DNA from: Jacaranda mimosifolia
Taxonomy: Eukaryota > Streptophyta > Magnoliopsida > Lamiales > Bignoniaceae
NCBI GenBank assembly: GCA_018894105.1
Contig: CM032131.1
Span: 460,501 to 524,500, forward strand
Length of the DNA: 64,000 nt
Reading direction: 5' to 3'
This document shows positions 57,001 to 64,000 of the stretch, in pieces (the stretch's first letter is position 1; the number at the start of each line of letters is the position of its first letter). A model generated the notes under the pieces. The model worked only from the letters and a program-made list of their open reading frames with translations. It was not told the DNA's origin and searched no databases. Position numbers and translations under genes: made by a program.

Positions 57001-59031
57001 ACTCAAAGTAATACCATAAATGGCACTATTTCAATGACAACTCAAAACAAGCAAATTTCTGGTGCTAATCATCAATTTTCAAATATGAAGATTCAATGAA
57101 TCCTAGTTTCTCGTTAAAAAATTTCTAGTTTTTATCTGCAATATATCATGAGTTTGACTTAACTGAACTAGAATTTGTTGCTTGATTATGGATTTGTTAT
57201 CTATGCATACTTCGACCTCAAAATCTTGACCAGCACTCAAGGTCCACTTTTCAAATCTTGATTTGCAAATCAAAAGTTCGAAAGAGCATTGGGGGAGGGG
57301 GTGTGTGTGTTGGGCATTCAGCTCTTTTTCACTCTTATATGCCTATTTTCATTTTAATACATGATGATGTTGTTATATTCAAACCAAGGAGGAAAATTAG
57401 GATAAACATAAGAGGAAGGAAACAGGAAAGCCAAAAGTAATATTAGGTCATTGAATGGAGTATTGAGAGAAAGAGAGAGAGAGAGAGAGAGAGGAGACTT
57501 ACTGAATTTTGCTGATTTTTGATGTGGCAAAAAGATTTTTATCTAGAATCCTTTGACCATGTCCTACTTACTCCAATCTATTTGATGTGTTGGTATTCTA
57601 GATGCTTTATTTTATGAAAAATTCTTGTATAGTGTATGCTCTGGTCTAAAAAGAATCTATAGCAGGTAGACTTGACAGGAGGCTTGTAGAGAAGTTTCCA
57701 AGATCAAGTTAATTGTTAAATTGTGTACTTTTTTTTCTTGTGATTGACTTGATATTTTTGGATGATTCCCTTACTATTTGCTCATTATTGTAAAATTCTT
57801 TCTTTACCTAGTTTGGGATCTCAACTCTTAAATATTAAGATACTTACATATATCCTGTTTTCTACTTCTAATATTGTTGAAATTATTCTCCCTTATCAAT
57901 TGGGGTTGGGACGGGTTATTGCAGGCAAGGCAGGTTCATCCAGATAAAAACCCAAATGATCCTTTGGCTGCACAAAATTTTCAGGTGGGCTTACTATCTA
58001 GTTCTACTATTTAACATGTTGTTTGTTGCCTGCTCAAGAGGTAGGTACTTTTTGAATGATAAAGATCAATTTTAACTTCTAACTATACATAGAGTAGGGA
58101 TTTCTAGAGGTAACAATTTATCAACTGCTAATTTTCAATGAAAAATGTAAATCTAGCCTTGCAGTTCCATAATACTCATATTAAATTTACTTTCTCAAAT
58201 TTCAAATCTCATTGAGCCTCACTTGTAAATCATTCAACTTGTCAGGTAATTAGGTGAGAAGCACTCTGAACTTTTTGCTAAAGGAAGTTACAATTTTGCG
58301 CCAAACTTGTAATTACTTTCTGCATATTATTCAAAATTTTATTTTTTTTCTAATTCTTAAACAAAAATGAAATGGAAAAGCTTGTCTCACTCGTTTTTAT
58401 GCCCTTACACTCTTGAACTTTCCTACTATCTTAGACCTAATTTTCCCTAATAAGTAATAGAACTAAGAAATCGGAATTTGATAGGTTTTGTCATTCATTT
58501 GAAGGTTATTCACATAGTCAGTAAAATTAACATAAGAAAATTAAAAATTCACTAAAGTGGAAGATCAGTGAGCTATTGTTCTCTGTTATAGTATTTTCAT
58601 GTTCAATGTCTACTGAGAGTTCTTCATGGCTTTTGCATTTTCAATGAAGTTTCCTTCCTTTGATATCAGATTCTGGGTGAGGCTTACCAAGTGCTGAGTG
58701 ATCCAGCACAAAGACAAGCTTATGATGCTTATGGGAAGTCCGGAATTTCAACGTCAGTTTATTTTGTAATTTATAAATTGTTCAACTTTCATATTATCAT
58801 GAGATCACTTAAAGTCTTTGAGTTTGACACCCGTTTTAAGAATGTTTCCATTTGTCACTAATTCCTTTCAGAGAAGCAATTATTGATCCTGCTGCAATCT
58901 TTGCCATGCTTTTTGGAAGTGAGCTTTTTGAGGAATACATTGGCCAGCTTGCCATGGCATCTATGGCGTCCTTAGATGTCTTCACAGAAGATGAAGAGTT
59001 TGATGCTAAAAGGCTGCAGGAAAAAATGAGG
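50991..59031 (+). CDS. J-domain co-chaperone with X-domain, DnaJ 10-like (exons 1-4; gene continues past the right edge)
   Basis: Four exons join in phase to 130 residues: 50991-51077, 57925-57984, 58670-58752 and 58872-59031. Residues 1-77 form a J domain starting [17 protein letters not shown], with the Hsp70-stimulating HPD at residues 34-36 (exon 2) and helix IV region AYDAYGKSG. Residues 79-130 start the DnaJ X-domain ([20 protein letters not shown]), as in Arabidopsis chaperone protein dnaJ 10 and its relatives. There is no signal peptide. It should act with cytosolic or organelle-surface Hsp70. All donors are GT and acceptors AG. The ATG was chosen because it matches the usual family N-terminus. 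Full family members are several hundred residues, so the remaining exons must lie right of the window or be lost. Intron 1 (6.8 kb) holds gypsy element I, and the last intron holds a hAT element and gypsy remnants. Confidence 0.92.
51427..51431. repeat. Target site duplication of element I, left copy (GTGAT)
   Basis: Same five bases at 56857-56861. Confidence 0.9.
51432..51871 (-). repeat. 3' LTR of element I (440 bp)
   Basis: TGATACAAGTGTTACAAG to AACAGCTTGTATCA; its ends form a 9-bp inverted repeat (TGATACAAG/CTTGTATCA). It is longer than its partner because of a direct duplication at 51622-51693. Confidence 0.93.
51872..52200 (-). pseudogene. Integrase C-terminal and chromodomain-like tail of element I
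   Basis: 51964-52200 reads [20 protein letters not shown] and then [12 protein letters not shown] before a stop. The downstream translation continues with a [12 protein letters not shown] block towards 51880. VLVKW..TWED is the aromatic core pattern of chromovirus chromodomains, which target integration. It is one frame away from the main integrase piece. Confidence 0.65.
52127..52903 (-). pseudogene. Integrase core and C-terminal domain of element I
   Basis: 258 open residues after an in-frame stop at the LPS-stop-MGK junction. Contains [58 protein letters not shown] (catalytic Glu present) and the [16 protein letters not shown]-terminal block. The second catalytic Asp (family SDRD) reads TERD at 52748-52750. 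Confidence 0.85.
52904..54127 (-). pseudogene. Reverse transcriptase thumb, RNase H and integrase zinc finger of element I
   Basis: 407 open residues. The thumb/connection block ([40 protein letters not shown]) is followed by RNase H with [26 protein letters not shown] and [12 protein letters not shown]. Then come the HHCC zinc finger of integrase ([16 protein letters not shown]) and the start of the core, which reads MNFIEGLP where MDFIEGLP is the rule. The first catalytic Asp is therefore Asn (52928-52930). A frame shift near 54103-54127 separates it from the reverse transcriptase palm. Confidence 0.88.
54103..55152 (-). pseudogene. Protease end and reverse transcriptase palm of element I
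   Basis: 349 open residues. The N-terminal part has [20 protein letters not shown], the C-terminal flap region of gypsy proteases. The reverse transcriptase follows: [60 protein letters not shown]. The catalytic box reads FFDDNLIYS: both Asp are present but the first aromatic is Phe. A stop at about 55153 splits it from gag-protease. Confidence 0.88.
55166..56411 (-). pseudogene. gag and protease start of element I
   Basis: ATG near 56411 starts [20 protein letters not shown] (coiled coil). In-frame stops follow near 56200, 56120 and 55970. 55166-55915 (249 residues) holds the gag core end ([20 protein letters not shown]), a single CCHC knuckle ([14 protein letters not shown]) and the protease active site [14 protein letters not shown], with D-S-G intact. 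Confidence 0.8.
56439..56452 (-). other. Primer-binding site of element I (tRNA-iMet type)
   Basis: The minus strand reads AGTGGTATCGGAGC next to the 5' LTR. Confidence 0.8.
56453..56856 (-). repeat. 5' LTR of element I (404 bp)
   Basis: TGATACAAGTTTTACAAG to AACAACTTGTATCA. Paired with 51432-51871; few substitutions outside the indels suggest a younger insertion than C or E. Confidence 0.93.
56857..56861. repeat. Target site duplication of element I, right copy (GTGAT)
   Basis: Identical to 51427-51431. Confidence 0.9.
56862..57924 (+). other. Rest of DnaJ intron 1
   Basis: AT-rich intron sequence with an (AG)n run at 57470-57493 and a short GGGGGAGGGGGTGTGTGTG stretch near 57288. No gene. 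Confidence 0.7.
57925..57984 (+). CDS. DnaJ gene exon 2 (HPD motif)
   Basis: 60 bp, 20 codons, between acceptor TTGCAG and donor GTGGGC. Reads [20 protein letters not shown] and holds the HPD tripeptide needed to stimulate Hsp70 ATPase. Confidence 0.93.
57985..58669 (+). other. DnaJ intron 2
   Basis: 685 bp between donor GTGGGC and acceptor ATCAG; AT-rich, no mobile element seen. Intron 3 (58753-58871) is also plain. Confidence 0.85.
58670..58752 (+). CDS. DnaJ gene exon 3
   Basis: 83 bp between acceptor ATCAG and donor GTCAGT. Reads [20 protein letters not shown] and onward to GIS. It ends two bases into a Thr codon that exon 4 completes. Confidence 0.92.
58872..59031 (+). CDS. DnaJ gene exon 4 (start of X-domain)
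   Basis: 160 bp between acceptor TTTCAG and donor GTAATA. Encodes [20 protein letters not shown] through [11 protein letters not shown]. The next exon of the family was searched for by eye up to 64000 and not seen. Confidence 0.92.
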
Positions 59032-59847
59032 GTAATATCTTATGCTTCCCAGTTTATTGTGTTTAAGAATCTAGATTTTGTGTGTGTATCAGTTTAAATT
59101 CAGTTGTCATGGTTAATACATGTACAAAGGTTGCAAGGATGGTACTAATGCTTTCTGCTTCCAAGTTCATTGTGTACTAAAGAAGACTAAATCCACTGTT
59201 TAGGTACTTTTGTAACTAGCTTGATCTCTTTCGTAGCCACTGACCCCAAAACATGACAAATTCCTCCATCACAACTAATAAGTACACTGTACGCTTTTGT
59301 GTTATAATATGTCTCGTCCACCCAAGATTGGTAACAGCTGTGAGCAGATGGTGGCAGGTTGGTGTGGGATAGCACCAGCAAGCAGTTGCTGCAAATTCTA
59401 GTTTGGTTATTGGGTGGGTGGGTGGGGGAGCTAGGAGTGAGTGGAAATGTGATTTGTTTTAGAAATCAAATATTACTTTCTATCGAATAATAAACACTTA
59501 AAAATGGTATATTGACAAAAGAAAGAAAAGATGTGGCATGCTAAGCTTTCTCCAAAACCAAATTTTGGAATATGATATCAATTGGTGTTTGTAAAATATG
59601 AGCTTTTTAGGGTTTAGGTTTTGGTCAAATTTTCAGATAAAGAATGATAACATTCAACCCTTGACCTCCCCTCCTCGTAAATGTTGGTTTATTTCCATTA
59701 CACCTCACATGCGTGGTATGTGCAAACATATAATATGTGTGATATGTTATTAGGGTGGTATTAGTGGTCACTAGCCATTAGTGGTAGTGGACAAATGTTG
59801 GGAAAGGTGGATGTGGTTATCCTTTGACATTCAATTCATACATCATA
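59032..59847 (+). other. First part of DnaJ intron 4
   Basis: Begins with donor GTAATA. AT-rich intron sequence up to the hAT-like element; nothing gene-like seen. Confidence 0.6.
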
Positions 59848-59855
59848 AGATTGGC
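59848..59855. repeat. 8-bp target site duplication of the hAT-like element, left copy
   Basis: AGATTGGC; the same eight bases are at 61243-61250. Eight bases is the hallmark length for hAT transposons. Confidence 0.85.
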
Positions 59856-60411
59856 CAGGCTTGTTAATGGGTAGGATTTTATACTACCCAGGCCCAGAAG
59901 AAAATTACACTATCCAGGCTCAGACCCAATAAATTTATTCTTTACCTAAACCTAGGCCCAGATCCATTGAAAAAATTTAAATGGGTAAAGGTAGGGTTTC
60001 TACCTATAAAATACCTAATTGCCCTAAATATTTGAAACTGTTGGATTTTATTAAATCCAATGGTCTTGATTAATCTAAAATCAAAACACCAAGTTTTCCA
60101 TCAGATTTCATCATTCATTCTCCCGTTTTCTAAAAACAAGCCTCACACAATTGCTTTTGCCATGGCCATCGCCTCTATCTCTCCTCTAGATCTGCTACCA
60201 CCGCCTCCGTTATGGTCGCCTTTGTTGCCTTCGTCATCTCCGTCGTGCCTGTTTGCTCCGCCATGTGGTCCTTATTTTTCTCCATAAACCCAATGGTGTT
60301 TTCCTTTTCCTAAAGAAATAAACGAACAGCTCCTGCAGAAAGATGAAACAAAACACCCTCAAAACCAATCCTAGGCTCACGCACCTTTGGTTGTCTCTTC
60401 TCACCGTCACA

Positions 60412-60455
<44 letters not shown>

Positions 60456-61242
60456 TTATACACACATATACATATATGAACTGAAGAGGCTGTGATTATT
60501 GTTTATTCTTTTGTACTAATGGATCGGGCAACAAACTCGTATCTTCGCGGGGCAATGATGACATTTGATTTTTTTGGGGGGAGGGGGGGGGGGGTTCTTT
60601 TATTATATTTAACCGATGGTTTTACAGTCATGGCACAGTTGAATTCTCTTTGCTAGATTAGTATTTGAGCCTCATATTTTCAACAAGTTGGATTACTTAA
60701 ATTTTTGAATATATTTTATTTTTTATTTTTTGTTTGTGGATGATATGAAATAATACTTTGTCTATTCTCTTTTTTCTAATGGTATAATGCTCTGCATCTC
60801 AAAAATTAAATATAATTTAATTTAATTTTTTCAATGATAATCTTTGCAATTAGATTAAAAATGATTCTAGTTAGAGTAGTATATTAGAATTTAAATATAA
60901 ATTATGATTGACTTTGAAAAATTTATTATAGTTTTAATTTTAAATTTTTATTTATGATATAGATTAGTTTTATGTCAAATATATATAAAATGAGTTAAAT
61001 TTTTGCCCCCATGAACAACAGATTTCTTGTCCCTAATGCTAGAAACTCAATTTTTATTTATTTTTTTATAAAAAAAATTAATGGGTCGGGTCTAGACCCA
61101 GACCCAAAAAACCAACTACAGAGACCCGAATGGGTACTGCGTCTATATAGGTAGGGTAGTCTGTACTCTGTAGGGTATTAATTATGGGTATATTTTAGGT
61201 ATAGGGTTAGGTAAGGTAAAATCCTACCCATTGGTAGGTCTA
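59856..61242. mobile_element. Complete non-autonomous hAT-like element (1387 bp) in DnaJ intron 4
   Basis: The left end is CAGGCTTGTTAATGGGTAGG and the right end, as complement, is TAGACCTACCAATGGGTAGG; both continue with ATTTTA. These terminal inverted repeats of about 25 bp, with 8-bp duplications, fit hAT. Internally there are repeated TACCCAGGCCCAG / GGGTCTAGACCC blocks near both ends, a (CT)n(TA)n microsatellite at 60411-60455 and a G-run near 60580. A 75-codon open frame at 60060-60287 (MAIASISPLDLLPPPPLWSP) has no known domain. No transposase is present, so it would need one from elsewhere. Confidence 0.85.
60411..60455. repeat. (CT)n(TA)n microsatellite inside the hAT-like element
   Basis: CT units followed directly by TA units. 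Confidence 0.95.
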
Positions 61243-61250
61243 AGATTGGC
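61243..61250. repeat. 8-bp target site duplication of the hAT-like element, right copy
   Basis: AGATTGGC, identical to 59848-59855. Confidence 0.85.
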
Positions 61251-62020
61251 CAATTGGGACTTGAAAAATCAGGACAAAAGTGAGGTTTTCTTGGGCTTTG
61301 ACAATGCACTTTCATTTAAAAATTCCTAGTTAGAATGTGATTACAACATATATTGCACCCAAGCTTCTCAGGTACGAGGTAACGAAGAACATCTATAGGT
61401 TTTGTTGGAATGTTCAGGAGATTGGTATTGCTTCTGCTTCTTATTTAAGTTCTTAGAAGTTTTTGACTCATAATTCTACGCAATCCGCTTCACATGCATG
61501 AAGGTGAGATAATTTGTGATATTTGCTACTGATAAGAAAACATATTGGCATTTGCCTTAGTTTGCTCCCTCTTCTTGGCTTTCCATACTTACATCTCTAA
61601 TTGTAAGGAGACTTTGCACCTTTAGTTGTTGAACTTTTATTATTTTTTTTTCTAATTTTTTTTTTTTTTGGTGGGAGTGGGAGGCTGAGAGGGCTTGAGG
61701 TACGTTGGGGTGTTGTTATCTTAAAGTTAATGAACTTCCAGCCTGTATGTGTCTAGATTGAAGTGTGCAGAATCCTAATGACCTCGAAATGTGATTAAGA
61801 ATGGGAGAAATTCTATGGAAACACATTAAGTGTATAGGAGAAGAATGAGAAATATCTTTATATATGATAAAGCAGTTTTTGTGAAGGGAAGGGGTTGTGT
61901 GAGATTGATGTATCATGTATGTTTGGGATATGCTACTTGAGCTGAGAGATGGCGGGTGGAATGTGCAACCACAATAGAAGCACTTTGGGCTTGCCAAGGT
62001 GGCACCCGGCTAAAACTCTC
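61251..62020 (+). other. Part of DnaJ intron 4 without a supported gene
   Basis: AT-rich with T-runs near 61640-61670. The minus-strand open frame 61716-61997 (93 residues, Ser/His-rich) has no recognised domain and is probably chance or part of the LTR-like sequence to the right. Confidence 0.5.
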
Positions 62021-62029
62021 TAATGTTTA

Positions 62030-62560
62030 AGTCACGTTGAGTAAAAGGAGTGTAAAAGGTTTGATATGAAAGTTGGGGATAATTTGAGATAATAAAGTTA
62101 TACCTTAGTAATAAATGAAGTAAGGTATTTATAGTATATCAAGGATGGGGTCGAAAAGACTTAATAGCCTATACACAAAAGTATAGTCCCTACTAAAGCC
62201 ATAGGGGCATTTTAGGTCATTGAAAAGTGCCGGCCAGTAGCGGCCACTCGACGGCATTAAATGCAGATAGGGATAGCTTTGACAGATCATTAAATGTATA
62301 TAGGGATATCCTTGACGGATCATTAAATGCAAATCGAGATGATTGACTTTTAGCATCCTCAGGGCATTAAAATATGGCTGTGTGTGTCAAGCAAGTGGGA
62401 TATCGACCTTGCCTAGACGAAGGCTCTTGACCAAGTTATGTGGATCGACATATAGATAGTTGATCCTTGTTGGATTAGCTTACTATAAGGAGAATCAACG
62501 TGAAGGTGATCAACCTCAGTGATGTTCTCAACGACGAATGGCTGGAGAGCTATTTGTTGG
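62030..62560 (-). repeat. Fragment resembling a Tat-type LTR
   Basis: The order of short blocks matches the LTRs of A, B and C: TATACCTTAG, then GTAAGGTATTTATAG (TATA box on minus) and GGCATTAAATGCA. The ends and flanking duplicates were not found. A solo LTR or truncated element is likely. Confidence 0.4.
62248..62345. repeat. Tandem repeat of about 33 bp (3 copies)
   Basis: Unit of the form GATCATTAAATGCAAATAGG followed by GATATCCTTGAC, three times in a row within the LTR-like fragment. Confidence 0.75.
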
Positions 62561-62998
62561 GGTTGAACATAATTCTGACCCCAATGGTATCCATGCCGCC
62601 CGCAATCGTAAGGTCAAAGGCCTGTCGAAGCCACTTAACTTCTCCTATGTAATTATATGTTTTTGCTTTCTTCGTTTCCTTTATGGAATCTCAAGTGAAT
62701 TTTCTGACCCGTCTATAGGTTTTTGATTATATATCCAGTGAGTTAATAAGAGAAAAGAATGAGATATATTCTAAAGAATTTAGCCCTTGTTGTTTCTTTC
62801 TGGTATTCCCTAAGGTTGAAGAGACACCAAAAGTTTTTAGAATATGCAAAGATGAATAATCATATGAAGTTGAACTATAGCTATCATAATAAGTATACCT
62901 TTTGATGCCTATCTCCTATGGGCCCACATATTTTACAAGTCAAATTGCCAAATTATAATAGGAAAACCCTTTTTTGAGTGGTGGTTTTAGTGCTTAAG

Positions 62999-63466
62999 TG
63001 TGATGAAGGAATGGGGAAAAGATAGAAGAGATGAGAAGAGAAGAGAAGAGAGAAGAGAGAAGAGAAGAGAAGAGAAGAGAGAAGAGAGGAGCACGGTGAG
63101 AGAGGAACAAGACAAAGGGATATTTCATTTACATTGCAGAATGAAAATGAATCCCGTCAGCCAAGGGATTTAACAACACTCAACAAGACAAAATAAAGTA
63201 ACAAACAACCTTAATACTAACAGACTTAGCTAAAACGCAATTAATGCGCCTTGACCCTAATTTAAACAGATTTTAAAAGCCCTAACTCTAATTCTGGATT
63301 CAGCGACGTTCCCATGAGTGGGACAACACTGTTTCGCCCTCCTTTTTTATTTTTCTTCCCAGTGACTCCAAAACGACACAGTTTCTCTTCAAAAGTGCTG
63401 AAAACAAAAAGAACGCTTCTTCTTTAAACTTACGCCTTTTGCTTATTGCAGTTCAGTTTCGTGACA
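62999..63466 (-). repeat. 3' LTR of gypsy element J (left boundary approximate)
   Basis: On minus the LTR starts TGTCACGAAACTGAACTGCA directly after the purine-rich tract GAAGGAGGAGGTAA. The left limit near 62999 is a guess from a TG start. It contains a (GAAGA)n/(GAGAA)n purine repeat at 63025-63090. Confidence 0.55.
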
Positions 63467-64000
63467 TTACCTCCTCCTTCAAGGAGACATGTCCTCAAGT
63501 CTGTGAGTTCTGGGAACTGTTGGGTGATCACGTTGTAGTCTTCCCAAGTGGCTTCCTTGTTTGGTAGGTGTGCCCAACTGACCAAAACCTGGGCAGCTGG
63601 GGCATTTTTCCTTTTCACAAGTCTTCTTGGTAGAATAGTTACTGGTTGAAGTATAGTCCCTCCTTCATCATCAAACTGTGGTAATGAGGCTGTGATTTTG
63701 TCGGTGAATCCAACATGCTTCTTAAGTAGAGAAACATGAAATACTTAGTAAATTATGGAACTCAATGGAAGATGTACCTTGTATGTGACTTGTCCTACTC
63801 TTTCTGTAATGGGAAACGGCCCTGTGTACTTAGGACTTAGCTTCCAGACCTTGCTGCTACGCACTGAATGTTATCTGTATGGTTTCAACTTAAGATACAT
63901 GAAGTCTCCTACCTTGTAGTGTTTTTCAATTCTTCCTTTGTCTGCCTGCTGCTTCATTCGATTTTGGGCTATCTCCAGTTGAATCTTGAGGTGAGCTTGA
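63430..64000 (-). pseudogene. Integrase C-terminus and chromodomain of gypsy element J
   Basis: 63430-63618 reads APAAQVLVSWAHLPNKEATW, then EDYNVITQQFPEL and LLEGGGNVT, the typical end of a chromovirus polyprotein. Further right (to the window edge) the translation shows a LSPKYTGPFPITERVGQVTY block and a QADKGRIEKHYKVGDFMYLK block with two stops between. The rest of J lies beyond the window. It is minus-strand, antisense to the DnaJ gene. Confidence 0.75.

Noticed and set aside
60060..60287. Open frame of 75 codons inside the hAT-like element
   Set aside because: Low-complexity Pro/Ser/Leu product without a transposase domain; the other copy does not keep it.

Overview
The window is plant nuclear DNA, almost certainly from a flowering plant. 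It has an intron-containing nuclear gene, Ty1/copia and Ty3/gypsy LTR retrotransposons of plant lineages, hAT-like and CACTA-like DNA transposon ends, and long AT-rich spacers. No bacterial gene, rRNA, tRNA or CRISPR array is visible. The species cannot be named from the sequence.

Roughly the first 45 kb is a stack of retrotransposons inserted into one another. On the minus strand at the left edge are two Tat-like Ty3/gypsy elements, A (1-2717, LTR plus gag and the start of protease) and B (about 2718-9750, gag to integrase plus its 5' LTR). B lies in the leader of a plus-strand Ty1/copia element, D (9751-12758 and 23046 to about 25267). D is split by a complete minus-strand copia element of the same family, E (12759-23045; LTRs of about 2.2 kb; target duplication AGATG). 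D's 3' LTR then breaks off against a 5'-half copia element, F (about 25268-30914, minus). F abuts the leader and LTR of another copy, G (30915-31871 and 41109-44066). G is split by a third Tat-like gypsy element, C (31877-41103, LTRs of 750 and 733 bp, target duplication AAAAG). G in turn cuts the gag of a gypsy element, H, whose 5' LTR is 44648-45443.

The most unusual gene is inside C. Between its integrase and its 3' LTR an antisense gene on the plus strand (about 32840-35460) has its own TATA box, two plausible introns, a Transposase_28 ('putative gypsy type transposon') type domain and a coiled-coil tail. Antisense ORFs of this kind are known from Tat-lineage elements; this copy is damaged.

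From 45.4 to 51 kb there are scattered remnants: one end of a hAT-like element, a fragment of a pararetrovirus-like or retroelement polyprotein, an AT-rich CACTA-type terminus ending at 49006, and simple repeats.

The only host gene seen is a J-domain co-chaperone with an X-domain (DnaJ 10-like), plus strand, from ATG 50991. Four exons (130 residues) are visible and the rest lies beyond the right edge. Its introns are swollen by a 5.4-kb chromovirus-type gypsy element, I (51432-56856, target duplication GTGAT), in intron 1. Intron 4 holds a 1.39-kb non-autonomous hAT-like element (59856-61242, target duplication AGATTGGC), a Tat-LTR-like fragment, and the 3' end of another gypsy element, J.

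All the retroelement coding regions are decayed. Several catalytic aspartates read as asparagine, and most of the changes I checked by eye are of the G-to-A or C-to-T type expected of old methylated copies.
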